A DNA stretch of 64,000 bases from Pleurocapsa minor HA4230-MV1 (GTDB lineage Bacteria; Cyanobacteriota; Cyanobacteriia; Cyanobacteriales; Xenococcaceae). Shown here piece by piece: positions 7,176 through 17,478 of this stretch; positions within the stretch are counted from its first letter, which is position 1; every line of letters begins with the position of its first letter. The notes beneath the pieces were generated by a model, which was not told the origin of the DNA, ran no database searches, and saw nothing but the letters and a program-made list of their open reading frames with translations. Where the stretch lies: positions 186,001 through 250,000 of the forward strand of contig JAHHHZ010000011.1 of NCBI GenBank assembly GCA_019359095.1. Direction: 5' to 3'. The position numbers were made by a program, and so were the translations under genes.

Positions 7176-9260
7176 TTACTTAGCTGCTTGACGTTCTTTG
7201 GCTTCAGCAATAACTTCTTCTGCCACATTCTTCGGACAAGGTGAGTAGTAATTAAATTCCATCGAAAACTGACCACGGCCAGAAGTCATCGTACGTAAGT
7301 CACCGATATAACCAAACATTTCACTTAAAGGTACGTCAGCTTTGATGCGAACCCCCATCGGCGTTGAGTTTTGCGATTTAATCATGCCACGACGACGATT
7401 CAAGTCCCCAATAACATCACCCATATGATCGTCAGGAGTAAATACATCCACGTTCATAATAGGCTCTAGAATTTGTGGGCCAGCTTTAGGTAGTGTTTGA
7501 CGATAACCAGATTTAGCGGCAATTTCAAAAGCGATCGCACTAGAATCGACAGGGTGGAAAGAACCGTCAGTGAGGGTTACTTTTAAATCCACACAAGGGA
7601 AACCTGCTAAGACACCTTTTTCAATACTGCTGGCAAAACCTTTTTCGACTGCGGGCCAGAATTCACGAGGAACGTTACCACCAGTAACTTTGGACTCAAA
7701 CTCAAAGCCAGAACCTGGTTCTCCAGGCTCGATCGTGTAGTCAATTTTGCCAAACTGACCAGAACCACCAGACTGTTTCTTATGGGTATAACTATCAGTA
7801 ACGGCTTTAGTGATCGACTCTCGATAAGCTACTTGAGGCTTACCTACTTCAACTTCCACACCATGAGTACGCTTGAGGATGTCTACCTTAATGTCTAAGT
7901 GTAGTTCTCCCATTCCTTTGATGATAGTTTCGCCGCTTTCAAAATCAGTTTCTACATAGAAAGAAGGATCTTCTTGCACCATCTTACTTAAAGCAATACC
8001 CATTTTCTCTGACGCACCCTTATTCATCGGTGTTACGGCGATCGAGATTACAGGATCGGGGAAGACCATCGGCTCAAGAGTCGCTGGGTTTTTAGGATCG
8101 CAGAGAGTATGTCCAGTTTGAATGTTTTTCAGACCAACGATCGCAATAATATCTCCTGCTTGAGCAAAATCAATTTCTTCACGAGAATCGGCGTGCATTT
8201 CAACCATCCGTCCTACACGCTCAGTTTTACCTGTAGCAGTATCCAGCACAGATTCGCCTTTGTTTAACGTACCTGAGTAGATTCGAGTAAAGGTTAATGC
8301 ACCATAGCGGTCATCCATGATTTTAAAAGCTAAAGCACGGAAAGGCCCTTCTGGGTCAACGATCGCATATTTACCAGTTTCATTACCATCCAAGTCAACT
8401 TCAGGCTGGGGTGGAACTTCAGTAGGGTTAGGTAGATAGTCAACTACCGCATCCAATACTAACTGAACCCCTTTATTTTTAAAGGAAGAACCACAGTAAG
8501 TAGGGAAGAAAGCTAATTCGCGCGTACCTTTACGGATACAACCCTTGATTTCATCGATGGAAAGCTCTTCACCCTCAAGGTATTTTTCCATCAATTCATC
8601 ATCTTGTTCTACCGCAGTTTCAATTAGCTGTTCGCGGTAAGTTTCCACGTCGTCAACCATATCCGCAGGAACATCTTGGATTTCATAATTTTCTGGTAGA
8701 CCAGAATCATCCCAGATCCAAGCTTTGCGAGTCAATAAATCGACTACGCCTTTAAAATCATTTTCCACCCCGATAGGTAAAACCATAACTAGAGGAGTCG
8801 CCGCCAGAATTTCTTTAACTTGCTTAACTACACTAAAAAAGTCGGCTCCAGTACGGTCTAGTTTATTAACGTAGATTACCCGAGCAACCTTAGAATCGTT
8901 AGCGTAACGCCAGTTAGTTTCAGACTGAGGTTCAACCCCACCCGAACCACAGAACACACCAATCCCACCGTCAAGAACTTTGAGAGAACGGTAAACTTCA
9001 ATTGTAAAATCAACGTGACCAGGAGTATCAATGATATTTAGCTGATGATCTTTCCAGAAACAGCTAGTGGCAGCCGACTGGATCGTAATACCACGTTCTT
9101 TTTCCTGATCCATGAAGTCAGTTGTTGCTTCTCCATCATGTACCTCACCGATCTTGTGACTTTTACCAGTAAGCTTGAGGATTCTTTCTGTAGTGGTTGT
9201 TTTACCAGCATCCACGTGAGCGAAGATGCCTATGTTCCGATATCGAGAAAGGTCTTTCAT
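7176..9260 (-). CDS. fusA: Elongation factor G paralogue
   Basis: A 694-residue translational GTPase with the full five-domain EF-G layout, which moves tRNAs and mRNA on the ribosome using GTP. G1 is AHVDAGKT (14-21), G2 lies around GITI (57-60), G3 is DTPGH (78-82) and G4 is NKLD (132-135). Domain IV and V features are present to the end. It stands alone instead of in the rpsL-rpsG-fusA-tuf operon. G4 reads NKLD rather than the NKMD usual in canonical EF-G, and the N-terminus is [19 protein letters not shown]. These match the second EF-G lineage of cyanobacteria as I remember it. So this may be a paralogue rather than the main EF-G. A strong terminator follows. Confidence 0.9.
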   Translation of the reverse strand: MKDLSRYRNIGIFAHVDAGKTTTTERILKLTGKSHKIGEVHDGEATTDFMDQEKERGITIQSAATSCFWKDHQLNIIDTPGHVDFTIEVYRSLKVLDGGIGVFCGSGGVEPQSETNWRYANDSKVARVIYVNKLDRTGADFFSVVKQVKEILAATPLVMVLPIGVENDFKGVVDLLTRKAWIWDDSGLPENYEIQDVPADMVDDVETYREQLIETAVEQDDELMEKYLEGEELSIDEIKGCIRKGTRELAFFPTYCGSSFKNKGVQLVLDAVVDYLPNPTEVPPQPEVDLDGNETGKYAIVDPEGPFRALAFKIMDDRYGALTFTRIYSGTLNKGESVLDTATGKTERVGRMVEMHADSREEIDFAQAGDIIAIVGLKNIQTGHTLCDPKNPATLEPMVFPDPVISIAVTPMNKGASEKMGIALSKMVQEDPSFYVETDFESGETIIKGMGELHLDIKVDILKRTHGVEVEVGKPQVAYRESITKAVTDSYTHKKQSGGSGQFGKIDYTIEPGEPGSGFEFESKVTGGNVPREFWPAVEKGFASSIEKGVLAGFPCVDLKVTLTDGSFHPVDSSAIAFEIAAKSGYRQTLPKAGPQILEPIMNVDVFTPDDHMGDVIGDLNRRRGMIKSQNSTPMGVRIKADVPLSEMFGYIGDLRTMTSGRGQFSMEFNYYSPCPKNVAEEVIAEAKERQAAK

Positions 9261-9868
9261 TTTTGTCTATATTTTGATGATTAATACTTGACCTCACGTT
9301 CGCGGAGTTTACCGACGGGTAATTATCTTTTAGATAGCTAGGTGGTGAGGTCATTGATTGTTGCAGATCTAATCCGTCTTAGGTTTAGATTTCAATCGTC
9401 TGTTAAACGTTATGCAGCCAATCTAATTTCTGATGGCAACGATGCTTATTATAATGCCAATTGTTAATTAATGATAAGATATATCGCGCTATGTATGGCT
9501 AGAGATTACCCATACTGACATTGGTAATTACCGAATTTAACTGCAAAGATACCAGCGATTTATTGCTTAATGAATCATTAAAAACAAGCTTGTAGAAATC
9601 AGACAGCCGTTAATTGTTACAGAGAAAATAGATACAATCGATCGCTTTTGCCTAAATTAGACTGTTTGCTTAAAATCTAGCCTAGAGAATTATTGTAGGC
9701 GATTCATAACAAACGGCTGGAGCTAGATATTCATTGTTCCTTGCTTCTGAAGAGAGAGGCTGTTTCTAAATACTCATTTTATTATAGCTTGCCACTGGGA
9801 AAAAAGCGATCGCCTGGAAATGCGATCGCTCGTAACCAAAAACTTAAACTGCAAGCGATTATCCTTGT
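9261..9868. other. Non-coding leader region of the EF-G gene
   Basis: About 600 bases with no convincing reading frame on either strand. It holds the inverted repeat at 9289-9353 near the EF-G start and two HIP1 octamers near 9805-9830. No tRNA or recognisable riboswitch is visible. It presumably contains the EF-G promoter and a long 5' leader. Confidence 0.5.
9289..9353 (-). promoter_or_regulatory. Inverted repeat in the EF-G mRNA leader
   Basis: TGACCTCAC (9289-9297) and GTGAGGTCA (9345-9353) can pair perfectly over 9 bp, enclosing 47 bases. It begins about 28 bases before the EF-G start codon. A regulatory stem is possible; function unknown. Confidence 0.4.
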
Positions 9869-10606
9869 GTAGGGTGGGCATCGGCAAAAAATATATTTAA
9901 GATAGTGATGTTCTGACTATGCCCACCGAATTCAGTTTCAATGCCTAATTATCGACGAGTTTATCTTCCAGGTGGTATTTATTTTTTTACCTTGGTTACA
10001 TATTGCCGTCGTCCTTTGTTTAAAGATCCAGCTAATGTTGAGCTTTTGCGTGCTGCTACTGCCCAAATTAAAGCCAAAAAACCATTTGAGATTCTGGCTG
10101 CTGTAGTTTTGCCAGACCATATTCATTTTGTGTGGCAATTATCTCCTAATGACTCTGATTATTCTCAAAAGATATCGAGATTAAAAGTTTTATTTACTCG
10201 TGCTTTTAAGGCTAATTATCCTTTATCTAATCAGGTTTCTGCTTCACGGCTTAAACATAGGGAGAGCGATGTTTGGCAACGACGTTTTTGGGAACACACC
10301 ATTAAAGAGGAAGCCGCTTTGCACCAGTATTTGGATTATGTTCATTACAATCCCGTTAAGCATGGATTAGTTTCTTGCCCTCATCTATGGGAGTATTCGA
10401 GTTTTTCTAAATGGGTTAGCCAAGGCAGATATGCTCAAGATTGTGGTTGTATATGTGGTGGAAAATCTTTGAATTTATTGGATTTTAAAAGAATATCGCA
10501 GCAGGTGGGAGAGTGATTTGTGGTGGGCAACATTACTCTTGCTGAAATGTTTTTTTGTCTTTTTAATTTTTGCACTAAAGTACTAGCTTCGCGTCGCCCA
10601 CCCTAC
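9869..10606 (+). mobile_element. REP-associated transposase unit with inverted ends
   Basis: A 738-bp unit with GTAGGGTGGGC at the left and GCCCACCCTAC at the right, an 11-bp perfect inverted pair. Inside each end is a hairpin built on GGTGGGCA (left partner ATGCCCACC at 9919-9927; right pair 10522-10530 and 10595-10602). It encloses one Y1-type transposase gene. This is the typical arrangement of a RAYT gene with its own REP sequences. A short related copy without the gene lies at 39086-39168. Confidence 0.75.
9941..10516 (+). CDS. REP-associated tyrosine transposase (IS200-like Y1 family)
   Basis: A 191-residue Y1 HUH-type single-strand transposase. The metal-binding HUH motif is DHIHFVW (His-Ile-His), and the catalytic Tyr lies in LDYVHYNPVKHG, both diagnostic of the RAYT/TnpA-REP branch. 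The N-terminus (YRRVYLPGGIYFFTLVTYCRRPLF) is also typical. Members nick and join single-stranded REP hairpins. Start ATG at 9941, directly after the left hairpin. The gene is full length without internal stops, so it may be active. Confidence 0.9.
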   Translation: MPNYRRVYLPGGIYFFTLVTYCRRPLFKDPANVELLRAATAQIKAKKPFEILAAVVLPDHIHFVWQLSPNDSDYSQKISRLKVLFTRAFKANYPLSNQVSASRLKHRESDVWQRRFWEHTIKEEAALHQYLDYVHYNPVKHGLVSCPHLWEYSSFSKWVSQGRYAQDCGCICGGKSLNLLDFKRISQQVGE

Positions 10607-10663
10607 GAAGGCGCGATCGCACTATATTTCTCAACGCGATCGCCCTTCAGATATCTAAACAGT

Positions 10664-11647
10664 TTATTCAGCTAACCAACGTACTGCATCTTTGGCATGG
10701 TAAGTCAAAATCAAATCCGCACCAGCTCGTTTAAAGCTAGTTAGGGTTTCTAAAGTTACCTTTTTCTCATCAATCCAGCCATTTAAAGCAGCAGCTTTAA
10801 CCATGGAATATTCCCCAGAAACATTATAAGCAGCTACAGGTAAATTAGTCGCTTCCTTGACGCGCCAAATAATATCCATATATGACAAGGCGGGTTTCAC
10901 CATCAGCATATCTGCACCTTCGGCGATATCTAATTCAATCTCCTTAAGGGCTTCTGTACCGTTGGCAGGATCCATTTGATAGGTACGGCGATCGCCAAAA
11001 CTAGGAGCAGAATCGGCTGCGTCACGAAAAGGGCCATAATAAGCCGAGGCATATTTAGCAGCATAGGAAAGAATAGGAGTATCTTGAAACCCAGCTGCAT
11101 CTAACCCTTCTCTAATTGCCTTGACAAAACCATCCATCATGCCTGAAGGAGCAATAATATCCGCCCCCGCTTGCGCTTGAGCTACGGCAGTTTTCTTGAG
11201 TAATTCTAAAGTTGGATCGTTGAGTACTCTTCCTGTTAGATCGCCTGTTTCCAAATATCCACAGTGTCCGTGGGTAGTGTATTCACAAAGACAGGTATCG
11301 GCAATTACTAGTAAGTCAGGTACAGCTTGCTTAATGGCAGTGGCGGCCTTTTGTACTATCCCGCAATCGTGCCATGCACCAGTGGCTTCAAGATCCTTAT
11401 CTTCGGGAATGCCGAATAAAATTACCGCAGGAATACCCAAGCCATAAACTTCTTTGGCTTCTTCCACAATTTTATCTACCGAAAGTTGGTAAACTCCAGG
11501 CATCGATCTCACTTCGTTAGCCACAGATGTTCCAGGCACGGCGAATAGAGGATAGATCAAATCATTAGCCGTAACTAGAGTTTCCTGCACCATCCGACGT
11601 AGTTGGGGATGTTGGCGCAAGCGGCGAGGGCGATTAGTGGGGAACAT
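10664..11647 (-). CDS. hemB: Delta-aminolevulinic acid dehydratase (porphobilinogen synthase)
   Basis: 327 residues. It condenses two 5-aminolevulinate molecules to porphobilinogen, the second step of the shared haem, chlorophyll and bilin pathway, in the cytoplasm. [14 protein letters not shown] (Cys 119, 121, 129) is the catalytic zinc site, so this is the zinc-type and not the Mg-only plant type. The Schiff-base Lys lies in [11 protein letters not shown], and SGMMDG is conserved. The start ATG at 11647 gives the family N-terminus [10 protein letters not shown]. It is monocistronic here, with ssrA oriented away upstream. Confidence 0.96.
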   Translation of the reverse strand: MFPTNRPRRLRQHPQLRRMVQETLVTANDLIYPLFAVPGTSVANEVRSMPGVYQLSVDKIVEEAKEVYGLGIPAVILFGIPEDKDLEATGAWHDCGIVQKAATAIKQAVPDLLVIADTCLCEYTTHGHCGYLETGDLTGRVLNDPTLELLKKTAVAQAQAGADIIAPSGMMDGFVKAIREGLDAAGFQDTPILSYAAKYASAYYGPFRDAADSAPSFGDRRTYQMDPANGTEALKEIELDIAEGADMLMVKPALSYMDIIWRVKEATNLPVAAYNVSGEYSMVKAAALNGWIDEKKVTLETLTSFKRAGADLILTYHAKDAVRWLAE

Positions 11648-11953
11648 AGGATTTTTTATACTAAAGTACTAAAGTTGGGAGTTCTGTTTTATAGGGCAAT
11701 GCACTAATCTAAATATTTTTTTTTCCTCAAGATTTAACTATCTAGATTAGGTATGATTTACTAGTTTAAAATGAATATCGCCGTCAAAGTATTAGCTAGT
11801 AGACAACTCAATGTTTTGTAATGTTTAAGCTTTGGTACTTTATAGCTATCTAACTCAAAGTTAGCTAGAATAATCATGTAAAGCATAGTTATTAACTGCG
11901 CTTTTCAAAAGCTAAGAGCTAACAGCTAAAAGCTAACAGCTTTTAAAAAACAT
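11648..11953. other. Gap between hemB and ssrA
   Basis: About 300 AT-rich bases without a reading frame, carrying the divergent promoters of hemB and ssrA. A heptamer-like array of AGCTAA(A/C/G) units occupies 11918-11945, right where the ssrA promoter should be. No clear -35/-10 pair can be named. Confidence 0.5.
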
Positions 11954-12391
11954 GGGGCCGTAAAGGTTTCGACAGGTTAGTAAAAACTAATCCGTGATTC
12001 AGGTCGAGAGTGAGTACCATCTCGTAAATCAGACTCAAACTAAATATAGATGCAAATAACATCGTAAAATTTGAGCGTCAGGCAGTAGCTGCCTAAATCT
12101 AGAAAAACTTCTTGCGACATTTGCTCTTTGCTGCAAGGCAACAAGACCGCAATGTCGCGCTTTCAGATTTGCTCGTCTCTAGTTTGACTCCGTTAAGGAC
12201 TAAAGACAAAACCCCAACGGATGCTCTGAATAATTTTCTTTGGTAGATTATTCAGAAAAGACTTTATCAAAGAATCCTGCCATCAGGGATAATTGATGAC
12301 CCCCGCTCTAAGGGTAAAAAGAGCTAAACCTGTGAACGAATGGGCAAGTGAATAGCTGGCTTGGACAGCAGTTCGACTCTGCTCGGCTCCA
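11954..12391 (+). ncRNA. ssrA: Transfer-messenger RNA, one-piece
   Basis: The 5' end GGGGCCG pairs with CGGCTCC at the 3' end to form the tRNA-like acceptor stem, and GTTCGACTC gives the T-loop. CCA is not encoded. The 5' part has the conserved GTTTCGACAGG. The tag frame, 12052-12096, starts at the resume codon GCA and reads ANNIVKFERQAVAA then TAA. It ends in the usual AA degradation signal and begins with the cyanobacterial ANNIV core. The RNA rescues stalled ribosomes together with SmpB. Unlike some picocyanobacterial genes it is not split in two pieces. Confidence 0.95.
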
Positions 12392-12396
12392 CTTTA

Positions 12397-12424
12397 TCAA
12401 TGATCAGTGAACATTGATCATTGA
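12397..12424 (+). terminator. Hairpin after ssrA
   Basis: TCAATGATCA (12397-12406) and TGATCATTGA (12415-12424) form a perfect 10-bp stem with an 8-base loop just after the tmRNA. There is no T-tract, so it may be a processing or stabilising structure or just a repeat. Confidence 0.4.
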
Positions 12425-12525
12425 ACAATTGATAACGAAGTGTATCCTTTAGTGTTGAAAATCAATGAAATACCCTGATTGACTCAAACTATCTCAAACT
12501 ATTTAATTATTGATGGTTTGTTACT

Positions 12526-13023
12526 TCAGGCTTGCCAGACTTGCTGAACCTTTGTCCAGACAGTAGCGACGGTTTGCTTGACCTCATTTTGAAAGCTCCA
12601 TCTTTGAAAAGCTCGTTCGTATTCTTCACCACTAGATTGATAGGCTTTCCATCCATTCAACGCTACTCCCAATCCCCAAAATAGCAGGATATACAACGAC
12701 CAAGACAGCGTCCCTACTAAAATGAAGTTGAAGGAAACTAAGAAAGTATTGACGATCGCATATTTAGTCAGTTTCCGCTGAAATTTTTGACGGCGGACTA
12801 GATTAAAGGCACTACGCTGACGGTCAATCGTCTTTTGTTCTAACCAGCTTTTCTCAGCAGCTTGAATCATGCTATTGCTGATGTCTAACTCCGCAGCAAT
12901 TTCCCACAGTTGTTGTCGGCTCAGTTCTTCGTCAGTATGGTGATTGGCGATCGCCAAATTTAAAATTGCTTGAATATCTTCTTGACGATAGGAATCGGGA
13001 TAGTTAGGGGTTATATCTGGCAT
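12526..13023 (-). CDS. 2TM domain-containing protein
   Basis: 165 residues. The N-terminal 60 residues (SYRQEDIQAILNLAIA, LSRQQLWEIAAELDIS) form a small helical domain that is common in front of 2TM domains in cyanobacteria. Residues about 75-125 hold two transmembrane helices (YAIVNTFLVSFNFILV and WSLYILLFWGLGVALNG) joined by a short turn, the 2TM pattern. The rest is a cytoplasmic helical tail. Function is unknown; membrane location is the only firm inference. It points away from the S2P gene, with 212 bases between the two start codons. Confidence 0.75.
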   Translation of the reverse strand: MPDITPNYPDSYRQEDIQAILNLAIANHHTDEELSRQQLWEIAAELDISNSMIQAAEKSWLEQKTIDRQRSAFNLVRRQKFQRKLTKYAIVNTFLVSFNFILVGTLSWSLYILLFWGLGVALNGWKAYQSSGEEYERAFQRWSFQNEVKQTVATVWTKVQQVWQA

Positions 13024-13235
13024 GGCATATTATTTCAGCAACTCTCTATTATTATTATGCTCAAAATGTGATGAGTTGCTACCGTAAACTTGGGGACGGT
13101 TTTTACTGTAGGTCAGATAGATGTTTTGTGGTTTACTGTTCGTTACAATTTTAATAATTAAAAAGCCTAAAAATAACCATAATTCCCTTTAATAATATTG
13201 GAATTATGATCTCGTAATTCAAACAGGAGCGTGCC

Positions 13236-14402
13236 ATGAACGGCAACATTCGCGTCGGTAACTTATTCGGTATACCTTTTTTTATTAACCCTTCTTGGTT
13301 TTTTGTTTTAGCTTTAGTTACCTGGAGCTATGGCTCGGGACTAACTCAATTTCCTGAATTAACTGGGGTCACACCTTGGCTGCTAGGTTTAGTTACTGCC
13401 TTGTTGCTGTTCTCTTCCGTATTAGCCCATGAATTAGGACATAGCTTTGTCGCTATTTCTCAGGGAATCTCCGTTAAGTCAATCACCCTCTTTATCTTTG
13501 GTGGTTTAGCTACCCTCGAAAAAGAATCGGAAACCCCTTTACAGGCATTTTCAGTAGCGATCGCTGGGCCATTAGTTAGCCTGCTATTATTTGGTCTGTT
13601 TACCTTCGTTGCCACAACAGCACCTTTGACTACACCGATGCAGGCAATTATTTCTTTAGTCGCTTATATCAACTTAGTCTTGGCAGTATTTAACATGATC
13701 CCTGGCTTACCCCTGGATGGTGGGAATGTCTTAAAAGCGATTGTTTGGAAGATTACAGGTAATCCTAACAAGGGCGTAATTATTGCAGGTCGAGTTGGTC
13801 AGGTAATCGGCTGGATCGCGATCGCTCTAGGTATACTTTCCGTAATTGGTGTTAGTCAAGTAGGGAGCATTTGGACTCTCTTAATTGGTACTTTCTTATT
13901 ACAAAATGCTGGTTTTGCTGCTCAATCTGCCACTGTACAGGACAAGTTAAGTCAATATACAGCAGAAGATGCGGTGATTGCTGATAGCCCGATTGTCAGC
14001 AGCAGTCTTTCAATTCGAGAGTTCGTGAACAACTACGTGATTGGTAAAGAGCGCTGGAAAAAGTTTTTAGTGGTGGATGAAAATCAACAGTTACTTGGTT
14101 TTATTACTACTGAAGATTTGAAACAGATCCACACCTCTGATTGGAACGATATTTATCTGACTGAGTTAGTTAAACCTGTTCCCGAAGTCGATACTATTGC
14201 TGCGGATACTTCTTTATTGGAAGTAGCAAAGCTGTTTGAGACTACCGAAGCTCGTGAGCTAGTGGTCATTGGTGCAGCGGGCAAAGTTCTGGGGTTGCTA
14301 GAAAAAGCTTCAATCATTAAATTAATGACTGAACAAGAAGATATCAAAGACAAAGCTGCCATTAAATCGGCTCAAGAACAGGAAAAAGCGATCATTAACT
14401 AG
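13236..14402 (+). CDS. Site-2 protease family metalloprotease with CBS domains
   Basis: A 388-residue M50B intramembrane zinc protease. The zinc motif HELGH is at residues 65-69, and the third ligand region is NMIPGLPLDGG at about 151-161. Six or so transmembrane segments fill residues 10-230. The C-terminal 150 residues form a CBS pair (FLVVDENQQLLGFITTEDL; LVVIGAAGKVLGLLEKASI), which usually binds adenine nucleotides and may gate the protease. Substrates in cyanobacteria are unknown; anti-sigma factors or membrane signal proteins are candidates. The start ATG has GGAG (CAGGAGCGTGCC) upstream. All catalytic residues are present. Confidence 0.9.
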   Translation: MNGNIRVGNLFGIPFFINPSWFFVLALVTWSYGSGLTQFPELTGVTPWLLGLVTALLLFSSVLAHELGHSFVAISQGISVKSITLFIFGGLATLEKESETPLQAFSVAIAGPLVSLLLFGLFTFVATTAPLTTPMQAIISLVAYINLVLAVFNMIPGLPLDGGNVLKAIVWKITGNPNKGVIIAGRVGQVIGWIAIALGILSVIGVSQVGSIWTLLIGTFLLQNAGFAAQSATVQDKLSQYTAEDAVIADSPIVSSSLSIREFVNNYVIGKERWKKFLVVDENQQLLGFITTEDLKQIHTSDWNDIYLTELVKPVPEVDTIAADTSLLEVAKLFETTEARELVVIGAAGKVLGLLEKASIIKLMTEQEDIKDKAAIKSAQEQEKAIIN

Positions 14403-14421
14403 AACTAAAAAGTTTTCCCCT

Positions 14422-14540
14422 TAAAGATTTGGGGTTTGGGGACTTGGGGATTTGGGGACTTAGGGACTAGCTTCGCGTCGGGGATAAATTAACTTTATAC
14501 ACCCAACTTCCCTATTTCCCTATTTCCCTATTTCCCTATT
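14422..14540. repeat. Octamer tandem arrays and REP-like core after the S2P gene
   Basis: GGGGACTT/GGGGATTT units at about 14436-14465 run into GGGACTAGCTTCGCGTCGGGG, then CCCTATTT units at about 14508-14540. They fill the convergent gap between the protease gene and guaA. Confidence 0.7.
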
Positions 14541-14574
14541 GCTGACAAATTAATTCACATCAGCAATAACTCTA

Positions 14575-16206
14575 TTATTCCCACTCAATTGTTCCAGGGG
14601 GTTTGGAGGTAATATCGTACACTACCCGATTGACTCCCTTAACCTCATTAACAATACGGTTCGAGATGGTTTCTAACATATCGTAAGGAACTCTTGCCCA
14701 ATCTGCGGTCATGCCATCTTCACTGTTAATAAAACGCAGGACAATTGGATGAGCATAGGTGCGCTTGTCTCCCATCACCCCAACACTACGAATGGGTAAC
14801 AAGACGGCAAAAGCCTGCCAGTAGTCGTGGTATACTCCCTGCTTGCTAATTTCATCCCGCACAATAAAATCAGCATCCCGCAGGATATTTAATCTTTCGG
14901 CGGTAACTTCTCCCACAATTCTGATGGCTAAACCAGGGCCAGGGAAAGGATGGCGACGGACAATTTCTTCTGGTAGCCCAATCGCGCGAGCCACGTTGCG
15001 TACCTCATCTTTAAAGAGTTTTCTTAAAGGCTCTACTAGTTTGAAACGTAGATCTTTTGGTAAACCACCAACATTGTGATGACTCTTGATTTTTACCGCT
15101 ACTCGTTCTCCAGTTTGAGGATCGACGTTACTATCTGCGGACTCAATTACGTCAGGATATAAAGTTCCTTGAGCTAGATAGTCAAAAGGGCCTAGTTTCT
15201 TAGATTCTGCTTCAAAAACCTGAATAAACTCATGTCCGATCCGACGGCGTTTCAATTCAGGATCGATTACTCCCTCCACCTGCTTTAAAAAGCGATCGCG
15301 CGCCATGACATATTCAACAGGGATATGAAATTGATTTTTAAATATTTCTACCAGTTTTTCTGGTTCACCCTTGCGCATGAACCCCTGATCGATAAACATA
15401 CAGGTCAATTGATTGCCGATGGCTCGATGGAGCAGAAAAGCTAGAGTCGAGGAATCTACACCTCCTGAAAGAGCCAGCAGAACACGTTTATCACCAACTT
15501 TCGCTCGAATATCGCGAATCGACTCTTCCACAAAAGCTTCGGTTGTCCAGGTGGGTTCACATTGGCAAACATGGTAAACAAAATTGCGAATTAAGGCAAT
15601 TCCGCCTTCTGAGTGAACTACTTCGGGATGAAACTGTACCCCAAATAGTTTTCGTTCGGGATTAGATATTGCTGCACAGGGAGTATTTTTGGTGTAGGCT
15701 AAGATCGAAAAACCCTCTGGTAAATCGGTGCAGGAGTCTCCATGACTCATCCACATGGTTGCACCATTTTCGACGTTGGTTAGTAAGTCTGTGGGATCTT
15801 CAATAAATAGCTGTGCTTTACCGTATTCTCCTAGCTTAACTTTTTCGACCGTTCCCCCAAGCTGCTTCACCATTAACTGCATCCCGTAGCACACACCTAA
15901 AATCGGAATACCCAGATTCCAAATTTCAGGATCGCATTTGGGTGCCTGGTCATCGTATACCGAGTTAGGCCCGCCAGAAAGAATAATCCCGCGAGGATCT
16001 ATTTTCCGCAGTTCTTCAGCACTCGTTCTGTAAGATAAGACTTCTGAATATACTTGAGTTTCTCGAATTCTACGAGCAATTAACTCGGAGTACTGAGAAC
16101 CAAAATCGATGATAATAATTGTTTGACGATTGACTTGATTGACTAAAGAGTCAGAAGCGAAAGTATCGCTGCTGGGAGAAGAGATTGGTTGTGTTTGAAT
16201 AGTCAC
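14575..16206 (-). CDS. guaA: GMP synthase (glutamine-hydrolysing)
   Basis: 543 residues. It converts XMP to GMP with ATP and glutamine, the last step of guanine nucleotide synthesis. The N-terminal class I amidotransferase has the nucleophile in GVCYGMQ (Cys 106) and the His/Glu site in FGVQFHPEV. The ATP pyrophosphatase domain has the P-loop [10 protein letters not shown]. The C-terminal dimerisation domain ends in [11 protein letters not shown], the universal C-terminus of the family. The first 28 residues are an extension before [11 protein letters not shown]. cbiD lies 143 bases upstream on the same strand. Confidence 0.97.
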   Translation of the reverse strand: MTIQTQPISSPSSDTFASDSLVNQVNRQTIIIIDFGSQYSELIARRIRETQVYSEVLSYRTSAEELRKIDPRGIILSGGPNSVYDDQAPKCDPEIWNLGIPILGVCYGMQLMVKQLGGTVEKVKLGEYGKAQLFIEDPTDLLTNVENGATMWMSHGDSCTDLPEGFSILAYTKNTPCAAISNPERKLFGVQFHPEVVHSEGGIALIRNFVYHVCQCEPTWTTEAFVEESIRDIRAKVGDKRVLLALSGGVDSSTLAFLLHRAIGNQLTCMFIDQGFMRKGEPEKLVEIFKNQFHIPVEYVMARDRFLKQVEGVIDPELKRRRIGHEFIQVFEAESKKLGPFDYLAQGTLYPDVIESADSNVDPQTGERVAVKIKSHHNVGGLPKDLRFKLVEPLRKLFKDEVRNVARAIGLPEEIVRRHPFPGPGLAIRIVGEVTAERLNILRDADFIVRDEISKQGVYHDYWQAFAVLLPIRSVGVMGDKRTYAHPIVLRFINSEDGMTADWARVPYDMLETISNRIVNEVKGVNRVVYDITSKPPGTIEWE

Positions 16207-16349
16207 TATACTCTAGGAAGTCTATGTAAGTAATTAGGTAACAAAGTGTAAAGAAACTTGAGTTTTTGATACCAAATTTATATTTGGAGAGTTATGATTT
16301 TAGCGGGAAACCCTTTATTAAGAGAAATTACGGTAAATATCTTCATAGG

Positions 16350-17465
16350 TTAACATAATTTAGGCAGTAACAAAAGAGCATTATCGCTTCTTTTGATCAC
16401 TTCTCTACTGCGGTCAAATAGTATTGAACCCACACAAAGTTTCTGTTCTGTATACTTGTAAATATAGTCCTGGCATTTGGTGTCGATCGCCTGAGTTAGT
16501 TCTTGATAAACTAAGTCTACCCAATGAGAATTATCTACTTCTGTTACATCAAATTCTCGTAATAAATTTAGGGCAGCTTCGGTAGTGGCACAGTTAAAAA
16601 TTTGTTGAGTTTGAGAAGTTGCTAATCCCAGCTTGGCGCAATAGGCGGTCAGGATCTCTAATCTGCCATCAGCAAGATGATTGTGGGTATGAAAAATTCC
16701 TCCCGCTAGCTTAATTAATTTGCCGTGATAACCAAACAGTAAGATTGATTTAACCTCAGCAGCAGCAGCAGTAACTAACATTGAGCCGAGCCAGTTGGCA
16801 GTTTTAATAATTCTTTGGGGATCTATGCCCGATTTTTGCGCTAAATCGATGCCGTTCTCGCCAATACAAAATACTAGAGCATCAAACAGCTTTGCTTTGG
16901 TTTTAATCTCTGCTTGATATGCTGATAGTTGACTAGGTGCTGTTAGTGGCTGGACTATGCCTGTAGTTCCTAATAGAGAAAGCCCTTCAACTACGCCAAA
17001 AGCTTCATTAGAGGTGCGTTTAGCTAATTGCACTCCTGCGGGTAAAATTATGGTTACGGTGATGTTTTGATTTTGCTCTAATAAAGGTTGCAGATTTGCC
17101 TGAATTAATTCTTGAGCATAACTATAGATTGCTGCTTGGTTTTGGTTATCTTGTTGCTTGCCAATACCTTCTCCTCCTTGGATGGTGACTTGTTTAGGGT
17201 CATCTGAATTAAAACTTAGACTTACTTTTGCCCAAATAGGAGTATTGCGAGTCAAATCTAAATGATCGCCAGGATCGCTGCGGGTAATGGCGATCGCACA
17301 GTTACGATCGATTGTGGCTACCTGTTCAATGTCAATTATTGCTTGTTCTGCTGGCTTAATTAGATTGACTGTCACCTGCGCAGGGGAACATTGCTGCTGA
17401 AGATGGCGCAAAGCTGCGATCGCACTGGCACAGGCGAAGACAGGAAGAGTATATCCAGGGGACAT
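16350..17465 (-). CDS. cbiD: Cobalt-precorrin-5B C1-methyltransferase
   Basis: 371 residues. CbiD methylates C1 of cobalt-precorrin-5B with SAM in the anaerobic cobalamin or pseudocobalamin route used by cyanobacteria. Family motifs visible are SGYTLPVF-like PGYTLPVFACASAIAAL at the N-terminus, QGGEGIGK, FGVVEGLSLLGTTGIV, and GYHGKLIKLAGGIFHTHNH with the conserved His cluster. It starts 13 bases after the stop of the diguanylate cyclase gene and precedes guaA, so the three may be co-transcribed. No cobalamin riboswitch is seen. Confidence 0.93.
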   Translation of the reverse strand: MSPGYTLPVFACASAIAALRHLQQQCSPAQVTVNLIKPAEQAIIDIEQVATIDRNCAIAITRSDPGDHLDLTRNTPIWAKVSLSFNSDDPKQVTIQGGEGIGKQQDNQNQAAIYSYAQELIQANLQPLLEQNQNITVTIILPAGVQLAKRTSNEAFGVVEGLSLLGTTGIVQPLTAPSQLSAYQAEIKTKAKLFDALVFCIGENGIDLAQKSGIDPQRIIKTANWLGSMLVTAAAAEVKSILLFGYHGKLIKLAGGIFHTHNHLADGRLEILTAYCAKLGLATSQTQQIFNCATTEAALNLLREFDVTEVDNSHWVDLVYQELTQAIDTKCQDYIYKYTEQKLCVGSILFDRSREVIKRSDNALLLLPKLC

Positions 17466-17478
17466 AGATTGGTTCTAG

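Noticed and set aside
9261-9868. tRNA or riboswitch in the EF-G leader
   Set aside because: No cloverleaf or known riboswitch core could be recognised; only one 9-bp stem is clear.
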